Origin: Nocardia araoensis NBRC 100135
Lineage (GTDB): Bacteria > Actinomycetota > Actinomycetes > Mycobacteriales > Mycobacteriaceae
Assembly: GCF_000308435.1 (NCBI RefSeq)
Contig: NZ_BAFR01000348.1
Span: 1-48,741, forward strand
Direction of reading: 5' to 3'
Length of the DNA: 48,741 nt
The notes beneath the pieces were generated by a model. That model was given only the letters and a program-made list of their open reading frames with translations, made no database searches and was not told where the DNA came from. This document shows, in pieces, positions 8,166-17,159 of the stretch. The translations under genes were made by a program, and so were the position numbers. The stretch's first letter is position 1. The number at the start of each line of letters is the position of its first letter.

Positions 8166-10268
8166 TCATAGCTCCGACGACCGCTGATCCGCGGCGCCGC
8201 GCCCGTCGCCCTCCTCCTCGACCAGCCGCAGTTCGCTCGGCCACCAGATCTTGCGTCCGATCAGGCTGAACAGCGCGGGGATCACCACCGTGCGCACGAC
8301 GAACGTGTCGAGCAGGATGCCGAGGCCGACCACGATGCCGACCTGGGTCAGGGTGATCAGCGGGAGCACGCCGAGCACGCAGAACACCGCCGCGAGCACG
8401 ATGCCCGCGCTGGTGATCACCGCGCCGGTCACCGACACCGCGCGCACCATGCCGTGCGTGGTGCCGTGCCCGGGAGTCTCCTCCCGCGCCCGGGTCACCA
8501 GGAAGATCGTGTAGTCGACGCCGAGCGCGACCAGGAACAGGAACGCGAACAGCGGCACGCTGATGTCCAGCGCCGGGAATCCGAACACGTGCTCGCTCAT
8601 CCAGCTGCCGAGCCCGAGCGCGGCCAGCGCGCTCAGCACCGTCACCGCCACCAGCAGCACCGCGGCGGGCACCGCGCGCAGCAACGCCAGCAGCACCACC
8701 AGCACGACGACCAGGATGAGGGGAATGATCAGCTTGCGGTCGCGGCTCGCGGCGTTCTGGACGTCCAGCGCCTGCGCATCGGAGCCGCCGACGATCGCGT
8801 CGGCTCCTGGCACCTGCGCCACCGACGCGCGCAGCGCGTCGATCGTGTCGAAGGCGCGGGCGGAAGTCGGCGGCGCGTCGATCACCACGGCCCAGCGGGT
8901 CAACCCGGTCGGCGAGGTGCCGGTCTGCCAGGTCATCACCACGCCGTCCGTGCGGTGGAACGCCGCGTCGATCGCCACCACCGAATCGCTGCGCGCGAGG
9001 ACGATGGCGGGATCGGAAGCGCCGGAGGGGAAATGCTCAGCGAGGGCGTCGAATCCATCGACCGACTCCGCGCGAACCCGGAACTGCTCGGTCTGCGACA
9101 GACCCACCTCGGTCGACAGCAACCCGGTCGCGCAGATGGCCAGCGCCACGAGCGCGCTTCCGGCGACCACCGCGGGCCTGCGCACCACGCGCGCGGCGAT
9201 CGCATGCCAGATGCCCTCGTCGGCCGTATCGCGGTCGTCGACCTCCGGCACGAACGGCCAGAACACGTTGCGCCCGCACAGCGCGAGCGCGGCGGGCAGC
9301 GCGATCAGGACGAACACCACCGCCACCAGCAATCCGAGCGCGGCCATCACGCCGAGACTGCGCGTGCTGGGCACCGAGGCGAACAGCAGCGCCAGCAGCG
9401 CGACGACCACCGTCACGTTGCTGGCCAGGATCGCGGGCCCGGCGCGCCGCACCGCTTGGCGCAAGGCCGTGCGGTGGTCGGTTTCCCGGTGCAGTTCGTC
9501 GCGATAGCGCGAGACCAGCAACAGCGCGTAGTTGGTACCCGCACCGAACACCAGCACGCTGGTGACACCGGAAGTCGAGCCGTCGAAGGTGAGATCGGTC
9601 ACGCGCGCCAGCGCGGTTCCGGCGCCGGTGGCCACCCGATCGGCCGCGCCGACCACCGCGAGCGGCACCAGCCACAGCACCGGGGAGCGGTACGTGGCGA
9701 TCAGCAGCACGGCGACGACCACCGCGGTCACCGCCAGCAGGGTGACATTGGCGCCGGAGAACGAGTCGGCGATGTCGGCGCCGAAGGCGGGACCGCCGGT
9801 GACCTGCAGGACGAGACCGGCGGGCAAGCCGTCGCGTGCGACGGTACGGATGTTCCCGATGCGATCGGTCAGCGGGAATCCGCTCAGGTCGGCGTCCACG
9901 GGCACCTGCCCGATCGCCGCTTTCCGGTCCGGTGCGGCGAGCAGGTCGGCCGGGCCCGGCGTTCGTCCCGACGCGCGGGCCACTGCCGCCACGGTGGCAT
10001 TGCGGTCGTCGTCGGTCAGCTCGCCGCCATCGGCGCGCGTGACCACGATGATCGCCGCGGCCGACCCCGCGTCGGGGAACTCCTCCAGCGCCCGTTCGAC
10101 CCGCGCCGATTCCGCGGAGGACGGCAGCGCGGTGGGGGCCTGGCCGGCGGACTCGTTCTCGCCCACCGCCGCGATCAGGCCGATCGAAGCGACGGCGAGC
10201 GCCATGAGCAGCACCCACGATGTCCGGGCGGTCACCACCGACGCATAGCGATCCCAAGCGCTCACCAC
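8166..10268 (-). CDS. MMPL/RND family exporter
   Basis: Inner-membrane protein of about 700 residues with the duplicated RND layout: one N-terminal helix, a large extracytoplasmic loop (~residues 30-165), a helix cluster (~170-330), a second loop and a second helix cluster. The second cluster contains the diagnostic VALGVDYTIFLVTRAREE segment, matched in the first half by GAGTNYALLLVSRYRDE. MMPL proteins of mycolic-acid bacteria export lipids or peptides. Two adjacent GTG starts (10268, 10265) follow GAGAGAG. No MmpS partner is present. A degraded marR gene abuts its 5' end, so its former regulator was probably lost. Confidence 0.9.
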   Translation of the reverse strand: MVSAWDRYASVVTARTSWVLLMALAVASIGLIAAVGENESAGQAPTALPSSAESARVERALEEFPDAGSAAAIIVVTRADGGELTDDDRNATVAAVARASGRTPGPADLLAAPDRKAAIGQVPVDADLSGFPLTDRIGNIRTVARDGLPAGLVLQVTGGPAFGADIADSFSGANVTLLAVTAVVVAVLLIATYRSPVLWLVPLAVVGAADRVATGAGTALARVTDLTFDGSTSGVTSVLVFGAGTNYALLLVSRYRDELHRETDHRTALRQAVRRAGPAILASNVTVVVALLALLFASVPSTRSLGVMAALGLLVAVVFVLIALPAALALCGRNVFWPFVPEVDDRDTADEGIWHAIAARVVRRPAVVAGSALVALAICATGLLSTEVGLSQTEQFRVRAESVDGFDALAEHFPSGASDPAIVLARSDSVVAIDAAFHRTDGVVMTWQTGTSPTGLTRWAVVIDAPPTSARAFDTIDALRASVAQVPGADAIVGGSDAQALDVQNAASRDRKLIIPLILVVVLVVLLALLRAVPAAVLLVAVTVLSALAALGLGSWMSEHVFGFPALDISVPLFAFLFLVALGVDYTIFLVTRAREETPGHGTTHGMVRAVSVTGAVITSAGIVLAAVFCVLGVLPLITLTQVGIVVGLGILLDTFVVRTVVIPALFSLIGRKIWWPSELRLVEEEGDGRGAADQRSSEL

Positions 10269-10272
10269 GCAA

Positions 10273-10552
10273 CTCTCTCAGATTTCCTCGTCGGCGGTGA
10301 CCTACCTGGTCGAGCGCATGATCGACTCCGGCCACCTGCGCCGCGCCGCCGATCCGGCCGACCGCAGGCGGGTCATCCTGCACTACGACGAGCACGGCAT
10401 GGACGTGGCCCGCGGCTTCTTCACACCGCTGGGCAGCAGACCCGCGCCGCGATGGCCGAACTGCCCGACGCGGACCTGCGCGCCGCGCACCGCGTGCTGG
10501 TCGCCTCGTCCGCGCGATGCGCGAGCATCACGCCGAGCTGACCGGCGAGTGA
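10273..10552 (+). pseudogene. MarR-family regulator fragment (N-terminus lost, two frameshifts)
   Basis: The frame from 10273 reads LSQISSSAVTYLVERMIDSG, then HLRRAADPADRRRVILHYD, the recognition helix and wing of a MarR regulator, and runs to FFTPLG near 10430. The expected continuation (TRAAMAELPDADLRAAHRVL) is in another frame, and LVRAMREHHAELTGE up to the stop at 10550-10552 needs a further shift near 10506. The ~50-60 N-terminal residues that carry the dimerisation helix are missing. It is divergent from the MMPL gene, the usual position of its cognate regulator. Sequencing error could explain the frameshifts but not the lost N-terminus. Confidence 0.75.
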
Positions 10553-10570
10553 ACGCCGCCGGGACGCGCG

Positions 10571-11380
10571 TCAGTCCCGCAGCGCCTGCTCGCGCAGCGA
10601 TTTCAAGGTCTTCGACAGGATCCGCGAGACCTGCATCTGCGAACACCCGATCCGCTGGGCGATCTGCTCCTGGGACATCGAGTCGAAGAAGCGCATCACC
10701 AGCACCTGCTTCTCGCGTTCGGGCAAAGCCGCCAGCAGCGGCTTCACCGCCAGGTAGTTCTCCACGGTGCTGAAGTCCGGGTCCTCGGCGCCGAGCGAGT
10801 CCAGCAGCGAGGGACCGCCGGACTCCGTATCGTCGGTGTCCGAGGCGGCGTCGATCGAGGAGGTCTGGTAGGCGTTGCGAGCGATGAGCGCCTGGGTCAC
10901 CTCGTTCAGGTCCGCACCCAATTCCTCGGCGATCTCCCGCGCCCGCGGCATCCGGCCCAAACGCTGCGACAGGATCTCCACCGTCGGGCCGATGGTGGAC
11001 TGGATCTCCTTGAGCCGGCGCGGCACTCGCACCGACCAGGCGTAGTCGCGGAAATGCCTGCGCACTTCGCCCATGATCGTCGGCACCGCGAACGACAGGA
11101 AGGTGGCGCCGTGCCCCGGATCGAAGCGATCGACGGCGGCGAGCATGCCCACCCGCGCGATCTGCAACAGGTCCTCGAAACTCTCGCCGCGGCCGCTGAA
11201 CTTGCGGGCGATGTGCTCGGCCAGCGGCAGGCAGCGTTCGATCAGCTCGGTGCGCACGGCTTCCCGGCGCGGATCATCCGGGGCCAGCGCGGCCAGTTCG
11301 GCGAAGAGCGGCTCGATATTGTCGTAGCTGTCACCCCGCGACTTCCGCTTGGCGGCGGCCTGATTCGACTCGCTACTCAT
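10571..11380 (-). CDS. sigF: RNA polymerase sigma factor, SigF/SigB stress family
   Basis: A 269-residue sigma-70 family factor of the group that controls general stress or developmental genes. Region 2 contains RCLPLAEHIARKFSGRGE, DLLQIARVGMLAAVDRFD and FAVPTIMGEVRRHFRD. Region 4 contains LPEREKQVLVMRFFDSMSQE and a helix-turn-helix in IAQRIGCSQMQVSRILSKTL. These match mycobacterial SigF closely. The start overlaps the stop of the anti-sigma gene by 8 nt (ATGAGTAG), so the two are translationally coupled. Likely targets in this window are the two CsbD genes. Confidence 0.92.
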   Translation of the reverse strand: MSSESNQAAAKRKSRGDSYDNIEPLFAELAALAPDDPRREAVRTELIERCLPLAEHIARKFSGRGESFEDLLQIARVGMLAAVDRFDPGHGATFLSFAVPTIMGEVRRHFRDYAWSVRVPRRLKEIQSTIGPTVEILSQRLGRMPRAREIAEELGADLNEVTQALIARNAYQTSSIDAASDTDDTESGGPSLLDSLGAEDPDFSTVENYLAVKPLLAALPEREKQVLVMRFFDSMSQEQIAQRIGCSQMQVSRILSKTLKSLREQALRD

Positions 11381-11810
11381 TATTCGAGCCGCCGCGCACC
11401 CACCGGAAGTCGACGACAGTCGGGTAGCCGCCCGCCGCGGAGTCGTGTGCGCCTCGGGTCGCCGAGACGGAGGCCGTCAACGTCGCCACGATGTGCCAGC
11501 CGAAGCCGGACTCGTCCGGGCTGCTGTCCGACGTCGTGACGGTGGAGACGCGCACGTCCACCGCGTCGTCCTCGAAGCCGAACGCGCACTCCAGCTCCGC
11601 CCCGTCCACCGCGTCCAGCACCAGCGCGCTGGCCACCTCGTCCAGTGCCAGCCGGATGTCGGTCACCTCATCGATGCCGAAATCTGCCATGAGCACGACG
11701 GTCTCGGCCAAGGCACGCAGCATCGCCAGCTGTTCGGACACCGCGGGCACCCGCACGCTGATCGTGCCGGTCCGCGTCGTAGCGGGAGGAGTCCCCTCAC
11801 CCTTGCTCAT
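11373..11810 (-). CDS. anti-sigma factor, RsbW-type ATP-binding protein
   Basis: A 145-residue protein of the GHKL/RsbW type that binds and inhibits the downstream sigma factor. The N-box lies in DIRLALDEVASALVLDAV, where the usual Asn is replaced by Ala/Ser (EVASALV), so ATP or Mg binding may be altered. The glycine-rich segment is DESGFGWHIVATL. The ATG at 11810 is preceded by GGGAGCGG; longer upstream frames add Arg/Gly-rich sequence without a ribosome site. It forms an operon with sigF, overlapping by 8 nt. No RsbV-like anti-anti-sigma gene is nearby. Confidence 0.85.
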   Translation of the reverse strand: MSKGEGTPPATTRTGTISVRVPAVSEQLAMLRALAETVVLMADFGIDEVTDIRLALDEVASALVLDAVDGAELECAFGFEDDAVDVRVSTVTTSDSSPDESGFGWHIVATLTASVSATRGAHDSAAGGYPTVVDFRWVRGGSNNE

Positions 11811-12002
11811 GCACCGCTCCCAGAAAGTCGCGCCGTCCGTTCGGAGCGCCAAGCCTACGCCCTCTCGTCCACCCGGTTCGATCGGCCACGGCACGCCGCG
11901 CGCGTCTTGGCCCGAGGCGGCAAGTCGCGAGGCGGGCGCACGCACGTCCATCAACCGCTCCCGACGCCGATGAACAGTGCGTTCGCCGAGCTCTCCGGGA
12001 GT

Positions 12003-12494
12003 TCACCGAGCCCCCTGAACCGTCGGGGCTCCGGTCCGCACGGCAGGTAGGCGGCGACGGCCGTCCCCGATCGCGGACACCAGATCGGCGTAGGCGATCT
12101 CCAATTCGGCCAGCCTGGTCCATGCCGCGTGCATGCGCTCGCCACCTGGATCGTCGTGCATCAGCAGATGGAACGCCTCCTCCGCGACGGCGGCCATCCG
12201 ATCGATCATCTCGCCCAGGCTCGTGTCGTGCACCCGCACCCCGGGGTCGGCGCACGGCAGATGCAGCGCCGCCCAGGTGTCGATCCGGTCGACCAACTCG
12301 GCGCGGCGGCGCCGCGCCTCGTCCGGCTCGCGCGCGTCCTCCCGGCACTGCCGGTGCAATTCGGTCAGCTCGCGCGCCCACCGGCTCACCGGGCCCTGCA
12401 CGTGCTGGCCGCCCAGCGCGCACAGCAGTGCACTCGGACTCGGCAACGCCGAACCCTCGGACGACTTCCGCGGTCGCGCACGCTGGACCAGCAT
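12003..12494 (-). CDS. DUF4254 domain-containing protein
   Basis: A 163-residue helical protein with the actinobacterial DUF4254 pattern: RWARELTELHRQCRE, then a basic helix and RAELVDRIDTWA, followed by HDTSLGEMIDRMA and a C-terminal helix WTRLAELEIAYADLV. Function unknown. The ATG at 12494 follows GGGGAGGTAG. It lies about 190 bp upstream of the anti-sigma/sigF operon on the same strand, and could be cotranscribed with it. Confidence 0.75.
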   Translation of the reverse strand: MLVQRARPRKSSEGSALPSPSALLCALGGQHVQGPVSRWARELTELHRQCREDAREPDEARRRRAELVDRIDTWAALHLPCADPGVRVHDTSLGEMIDRMAAVAEEAFHLLMHDDPGGERMHAAWTRLAELEIAYADLVSAIGDGRRRLPAVRTGAPTVQGAR

Positions 12495-12603
12495 GGCCTA
12501 CCTCCCCGGCACGACCGCACCGCTCGCACGGCCGGTCGGCCAAGCCTTCATCAGGACAGCGTTCATTCCGGAACCGGCATGCCCGCTGCGGGCGGACGCA
12601 AAC

Positions 12604-13029
12604 TCACAGTGGCGCAGTGAGTTCGAGATGGATGCCGTCGGGATCGGTGAACGACAGGATCGCGATGCCGAAATCCGCCATCTCGGTGATCTCCCCGTGT
12701 TCGATGCCCGCCTCGGCCAGCCGAGCGGCCGCGGCGACCAGATCGTCCCGCGCCGGGACGGTGAAGCTCAGATGGTCCAAACCCACACGTTCGGAATCGA
12801 ATCGGTCCGCCGGGTCGGCGACCGGGCGCAGGCCGAGCAACATGCCGTTGGCCTGGAACACCACCCCGCCGAACAGCCGCATCGGATCGACGCGCACTTC
12901 GGGATCGTCGGGGCTGCCCGGCGATTCGGCGGCGATGGGAAAACCGAGCACGTCTCGGTAGAAGGCACGCGACCGGGCGATGTCGGTCACGGTCAACCGG
13001 ATGTGGTGCGTTCCGGTCGTTTCGATCAT
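12604..13029 (-). CDS. VOC superfamily (glyoxalase/bleomycin-resistance fold) protein
   Basis: A 141-residue vicinal-oxygen-chelate protein with two paired beta-alpha-beta-beta-beta modules. The first starts with HHIRLTVTDIARSRAFYRDVLGF and the second contains LDHLSFTVPARDDL. Metal-ligand candidates are the His in THHIRL, the His in GLDHLSF and the Glu in IHLELTAPL. The enzymatic role is not determinable. The ATG at 13029 follows GGAGCG. The gene is divergent from the GlxA-type regulator and may be its target. Confidence 0.85.
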   Translation of the reverse strand: MIETTGTHHIRLTVTDIARSRAFYRDVLGFPIAAESPGSPDDPEVRVDPMRLFGGVVFQANGMLLGLRPVADPADRFDSERVGLDHLSFTVPARDDLVAAAARLAEAGIEHGEITEMADFGIAILSFTDPDGIHLELTAPL

Positions 13030-13133
13030 GGTCACGCTCCGAACGAGGTAGGCGGGCTCGATCGACTCCCCGGCACTCTCGGCGGGCGAGCCGTCTCGCG
13101 ATGACGGTAGGACAGAATCCCGACGGAGCCGAG

Positions 13134-13168
13134 TGTCGGAAACGACATCTTTGGTACCGTTTCCGACA
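13134..13168. promoter_or_regulatory. perfect inverted repeat abutting the start codon of the GlxA-type regulator
   Basis: Arms TGTCGGAAACG (13134-13144) and CGTTTCCGACA (13158-13168) are separated by 13 bp. The right arm runs into the A of the ATG. It is a good candidate operator for autoregulation of the regulator gene and control of the divergent VOC gene; the mRNA could also form a hairpin hiding the start. Confidence 0.6.
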
Positions 13169-14142
13169 TGGACGTCGTCGTCTTCGTGGTGGACGGCGTG
13201 GCCGATTTCGGATACGCCGCCCTGCTGGAAACGTTCAACACCGCCAACTCCGTGCGCGCCGAGCTGCCCGACCCGCCGCAGCCGTGGCGGGTGCGCAGCG
13301 CCTCCTTCGGCGCCACGGTGCGGTCGGGCAACGGCCACACCGTGCCGACCATCCCGCTCGACGAACTCGGCGACGGATTCGACCTGATGATCGTGCCCGC
13401 CGTGCACGTACTCGAGGCCGCGGCGCTGATCGACCTCGTTTCCGCACCCGCCAGCCGCCCGGTGCTCGACCGGTTGGTCGCGGCCCGCGAGCGGGGCGCT
13501 CACCTCGCCGGCGCCTGCACCGGAACGTTCTTCCTGGCCGAGGCGGGCGTGCTGGACGGTTCACCAGCGACCACGAGCTGGTGGCTCGGCCCCAGCTTCC
13601 GGCGCCGCTACCCGCGCGTCGAACTCGACGAGGGGCGCACGCTGTGCCGCGGACAACGCGTCACCACCGCGGGCGCCGCGCTGTCGCACATGGACCTCGC
13701 GCTGTCGCTGATCGCGGGCAAGAGCCCGGCGCTGGCCGAACGCGCCATGCGCTACCTGGCGGTGGGCGCGGGACGCCCGCAGCGCGAGTTCATCGTTCCC
13801 GAGATCATCGCCCGCGGCGATTCCGTCACCGCCGCCTTCGAGCGCTGGGTCCGCGCCCACCTCGGCGAGAATTTCCGGATATCCCAGGCCGCGCGCGCAA
13901 TCGGTGTCACCGAACGCAGCCTGCAGCGGGCCACCCACGCCGAACTGGGCATGTCCCCCACCGAGTTCGTGCACGACATCCGCCTGGAACGCGCCGTGCA
14001 GCTGCTGCGCACCACCTCGCTCACGGTTGACGCGGTGGCCGCCAAGGTGGGCTATCTCAACGCCGGAACGCTGCGCGGATTGTTCCGCCGCCGCCGGGGC
14101 ATGTCGATATCCGAGATTCGCATGACGCGCGTGTCGTATTGA
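13168..14142 (+). CDS. GlxA family transcriptional regulator (DJ-1/PfpI + AraC HTH)
   Basis: A 324-residue regulator. Residues ~1-185 form a class I glutamine-amidotransferase-like/DJ-1 fold with the conserved Cys at position 117 in LAGACTGTFFLAEAGVLDG. Residues ~215-324 form an AraC-type double helix-turn-helix (FRISQAARAIGVTERSLQR ... VDAVAAKVGYLNAGTLRGLF). Such proteins sense small metabolites and activate adjacent catabolic genes. The ATG overlaps the right arm of a perfect palindrome, and no separate ribosome site is visible, consistent with a leaderless or autoregulated transcript. Confidence 0.9.
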   Translation: MDVVVFVVDGVADFGYAALLETFNTANSVRAELPDPPQPWRVRSASFGATVRSGNGHTVPTIPLDELGDGFDLMIVPAVHVLEAAALIDLVSAPASRPVLDRLVAARERGAHLAGACTGTFFLAEAGVLDGSPATTSWWLGPSFRRRYPRVELDEGRTLCRGQRVTTAGAALSHMDLALSLIAGKSPALAERAMRYLAVGAGRPQREFIVPEIIARGDSVTAAFERWVRAHLGENFRISQAARAIGVTERSLQRATHAELGMSPTEFVHDIRLERAVQLLRTTSLTVDAVAAKVGYLNAGTLRGLFRRRRGMSISEIRMTRVSY

Positions 14143-14246
14143 GCCGACCGCCGTCGGCACGACGCCGGATACCACGCGACGGCCGCGCTCCGGGAACGGT
14201 ATCGTCCGCACGGGCGGCCCGCGACGGCCCGCTCGAGGAGGCCCCG

Positions 14247-16208
14247 GTGACCGATCGGCAGCACACGACCACATCCGACGAAGAGCGAACCCCCGCGCCC
14301 GCCAAGACGAGCGCGCACGACGCCGTGCGGCTGAGCGTGGTGATCGCCGCGCTGGGCGTGGTGTTCGGCGACATCGGCACCAGCCCGATCTACACCATCC
14401 AGACGGTGTTCAACCCCGCCGATCCGCATCCGGTGCCGATCAGCACCGACAACGTGTACGGCGTGGTCTCGATGGTGTTCTGGTCGGTCACCATCGTCGT
14501 CACCGTCACCTACATCCTGCTGGCCCTGCGCGCCGACAACGACGGCGAGGGCGGCATCATGGCGCTGATCACGCTGCTGCGGCGGTGGGGCTCGCAACAC
14601 GGACGGCGGCAGACCGCGGTGCTGGCGGCGCTGGGCATCTTCGGCGCTTCCCTGTTCTTCGGCGACAGCATGATCACTCCGGCGATCTCCGTGCTGTCGG
14701 CGGTCGAGGGAATCGAGGTCGTGCAGCCGTCGCTGGCGGAGTTCGTCGTGCCGATCACCGCGGTGATCATCGTGACGCTGTTCCTGGTGCAGCGGCGGGG
14801 CACCGCGGCCGTGGGCCGGGTGTTCGGGCCGGTGATGATCGTCTGGTTCGTGACCATCGGCGCGTGCGGGGTGGCGGGCATCGCCGATCATCCGCAGATC
14901 CTGCGGGCCCTGTCACCGACCTACGCGCTGGGCTTCCTGTTCGGCAATTTCGGCACCGCCTTCTTCGCCTTGGCCGCGGTCGTGCTCGCGGTGACCGGAG
15001 CCGAGGCGCTGTATGCCGACATGGGTCACTTCGGCCGCCGAGCGATCACCCGCGCCTGGCTGCTGCTCGTATTCCCGGCGTGCATCCTCAGCTATTTCGG
15101 CCAAGGCGCGCTGATCCTCGGCGACCCCGCCAACGTCAGCAGCCCGTTCTTCCTGCTCATGCCCGCCTGGGGCCGCCTACCGCTGGTGCTGCTTGCCACC
15201 GCGGCGACCGTGATCGCCTCACAGGCGGTGATCACCGGCGCGTATTCGGTGGCGTCCCAGGCCGCCCGGCTCGGCTATCTGCCCCGGCTGCGCATCGCGC
15301 ATACTTCGGAGGCCACGGTCGGCCAGATCTACGTCCCGTGGATCAACTGGCTGCTGATGGTCTCGGTACTCACCCTGGTGTTCGCCTTCCGCAGTTCGGC
15401 GGCGCTGGCCTACGCGTTCGGCATGGCGGTGACCGGCACGATCACCATCACCACGCTGCTGTTCTTCTATGTCGCCCGCGCCCGCTGGCACATCCCGCTG
15501 TGGCTGCTGGCCGTTGGCGCCGTCCCCCTGCTGTCGGTGGACCTGCTGTTCGTCGCGGCGAACCTCACCAAGCTCGCGCACGGCGCGTGGCTGCCGCTGC
15601 TGATCGGTCTCACCGCGTTCACCATCATGACCACCTGGCAACGCGGACGCGAGATCGTCACCGCCGAACGCGAACGGCGGGAAGGCTCGCTGCGCGAATT
15701 CATCGATCACCTGCACGCGGGCGACCCGTCGATACTCGAGGTTCCCGGCACGGCCGTGTTCCTCAACCGAGGCAAGCGGACCGCGCCACTGGCCTTGCGC
15801 GCCAACGCCGAACACAACCACGTGCGCCACGCCCACGTCGTGATCATGTCGATCGAGACCGAACCCGTGCCGCGCGTTCCGGCGGACCAACGGATCAGCG
15901 TCGATTCCCTCGGCTACACCGAAGACGGGATCATTCACGTCCGCGCCCGATTCGGCTACATGGAGGCGCAAGACGTGCCCGGCGCGCTGGCGCTGCTCGA
16001 CCCCGCCGTTACCGAGGGGCCGTTGCAGCTGGATCGAGCGTCCTACTTCCTGTCGAAGATCGAGCTGCGCGCCGGGACCGAGCCGACGATGGCGCAGTGG
16101 CGTAAACGGCTGTTCATCGCCACCTCCTACATCACCGCCGACGCCGCCGAGCAGTTCGGCCTGCCCCGCGACCGTACGGTCATCATGGGCGCCCACATCG
16201 AGATCTAG
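14247..16208 (+). CDS. kup: KUP/HAK/KT potassium transporter
   Basis: A 653-residue K+ uptake permease. The family hallmark GVVFGDIGTSPIYT is at residues ~37-50, followed by about 12 membrane helices to residue ~460 and a cytosolic C-terminal domain of ~180 residues (TAVFLNRGKRTAP ... FLSKIELRAGTEPTM). The conserved charged loop DNDGEGGIMALITLL is intact. The start is the GTG at 14247, just after GAGGAG; upstream codons in frame lack support. There is no room for a long leader, so no c-di-AMP riboswitch is seen. It follows the GlxA-type gene by 104 bp. Confidence 0.95.
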   Translation: MTDRQHTTTSDEERTPAPAKTSAHDAVRLSVVIAALGVVFGDIGTSPIYTIQTVFNPADPHPVPISTDNVYGVVSMVFWSVTIVVTVTYILLALRADNDGEGGIMALITLLRRWGSQHGRRQTAVLAALGIFGASLFFGDSMITPAISVLSAVEGIEVVQPSLAEFVVPITAVIIVTLFLVQRRGTAAVGRVFGPVMIVWFVTIGACGVAGIADHPQILRALSPTYALGFLFGNFGTAFFALAAVVLAVTGAEALYADMGHFGRRAITRAWLLLVFPACILSYFGQGALILGDPANVSSPFFLLMPAWGRLPLVLLATAATVIASQAVITGAYSVASQAARLGYLPRLRIAHTSEATVGQIYVPWINWLLMVSVLTLVFAFRSSAALAYAFGMAVTGTITITTLLFFYVARARWHIPLWLLAVGAVPLLSVDLLFVAANLTKLAHGAWLPLLIGLTAFTIMTTWQRGREIVTAERERREGSLREFIDHLHAGDPSILEVPGTAVFLNRGKRTAPLALRANAEHNHVRHAHVVIMSIETEPVPRVPADQRISVDSLGYTEDGIIHVRARFGYMEAQDVPGALALLDPAVTEGPLQLDRASYFLSKIELRAGTEPTMAQWRKRLFIATSYITADAAEQFGLPRDRTVIMGAHIEI

Positions 16209-16344
16209 GAGCTACCTCTACCTGCCCCGACGCACACCTCGGACCGAGGCGCGACATCTCCCCTGGATGGCAGCTGCCGAAGGATCGTGACCCGCGACGG
16301 CACCAGGACGGCCGGCACCCGCGAATGCCGCGCCTCGAACCAGC

Positions 16345-17070
16345 TCAGAATGCTCCGCCGCCGACGGGCACGCTCGCCCCGGTGATCCAGCGGGCCTCCT
16401 CCGATGCCAGGAAGGCGACCACGTCGGCGATGTCGTCGGGTTCACCCATCCGGCCGAGCGGAGTCGACTGGGCGATCTGCTGATTCGCCGCGGTCACCCC
16501 GGACGCGGCGAGGGCGTCGGTGCGCACCGCACCGGGCAGCACGCTGTTGGCCGTGATGCCGCGCGGGCCGAGTTCCCTGGCCAGCACCCGAACGAGCTGC
16601 TCGACAGCGGCCTTGCTGGCGCCGTAGACGCCCGATCCCGGCCGGTGGGTCAGTGTCGCACCGGAGGACACGACGACGATGCGGCCGTTGTCGCGCAACC
16701 GCTTCGCGGCCTCGCGCAGGGCGACGAACGTCGCCTTCGTGTTGACCTCGAACATCAGCTCGAAGTCCTCGTCGGTGGCCTCGGCTATCGCGCCGAAACG
16801 GGCGACCCCCGCGTTGTTCACGAAGACGTCCACGCCACCGAAACGCTCCTCGGCGGCATCGAACAGCCCGCGCGGGCCCGCCACGTCCGCGACGTCGGCC
16901 CGCACCGCCAGCGCCTGCCCACCGGAGTCCTCGATCCCGGCCACCACCTGTTCGGCGGCAGCCCGGTTCGACTGGTAGTTGACGACGACGGAGGTTCCCC
17001 GCGCGCCCAGACGTTCCGCGATAGCGCGACCGATGCCGCGAGATCCTCCGGTGACGATCGCGACCGGCAT
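16345..17070 (-). CDS. short-chain dehydrogenase/reductase
   Basis: A classical SDR of 241 residues. The cofactor motif TGGSRGIG is at residues 7-14, NNAG at 85-88, and the catalytic residues are S136 (approximately), Y149 and K153 (YGASK). Basic residues after the second strand (NYQSNR) favour NADPH. The C-terminal segment GASVPVGGGAF is typical. The ATG at 17070 is preceded by GGGAGGTG. It is divergent from a MarR-family regulator with an inverted repeat between them, so it is probably MarR-regulated. Substrate unknown. Confidence 0.9.
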   Translation of the reverse strand: MPVAIVTGGSRGIGRAIAERLGARGTSVVVNYQSNRAAAEQVVAGIEDSGGQALAVRADVADVAGPRGLFDAAEERFGGVDVFVNNAGVARFGAIAEATDEDFELMFEVNTKATFVALREAAKRLRDNGRIVVVSSGATLTHRPGSGVYGASKAAVEQLVRVLARELGPRGITANSVLPGAVRTDALAASGVTAANQQIAQSTPLGRMGEPDDIADVVAFLASEEARWITGASVPVGGGAF

Positions 17071-17098
17071 CACACCTCCCAATTGATGAGTATATGGA

Positions 17099-17117
17099 TA
17101 GTCGAGATCATCGACTA
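17099..17117. promoter_or_regulatory. candidate MarR operator
   Basis: The inverted repeat TAGTCGA (17099-17105) / TCGACTA (17111-17117) with a 5-bp spacer lies midway between the divergent SDR and MarR genes. Size and position fit a MarR dimer site. Confidence 0.55.
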
Positions 17118-17159
17118 AGTAGGGGAGGGTGTCAACTGTCCATCACCTAGACTTTTCCC

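Noticed and set aside
8454..10541. Long plus-strand open frame (about 695 codons) opposite the MMPL gene
   Set aside because: It has Arg/His/Gln-rich composition and no domain; the minus-strand MMPL gene explains the region.
14143..14246. Possible c-di-AMP (ydaO) riboswitch before kup
   Set aside because: The leader is about 100 bp with no recognisable ydaO elements.
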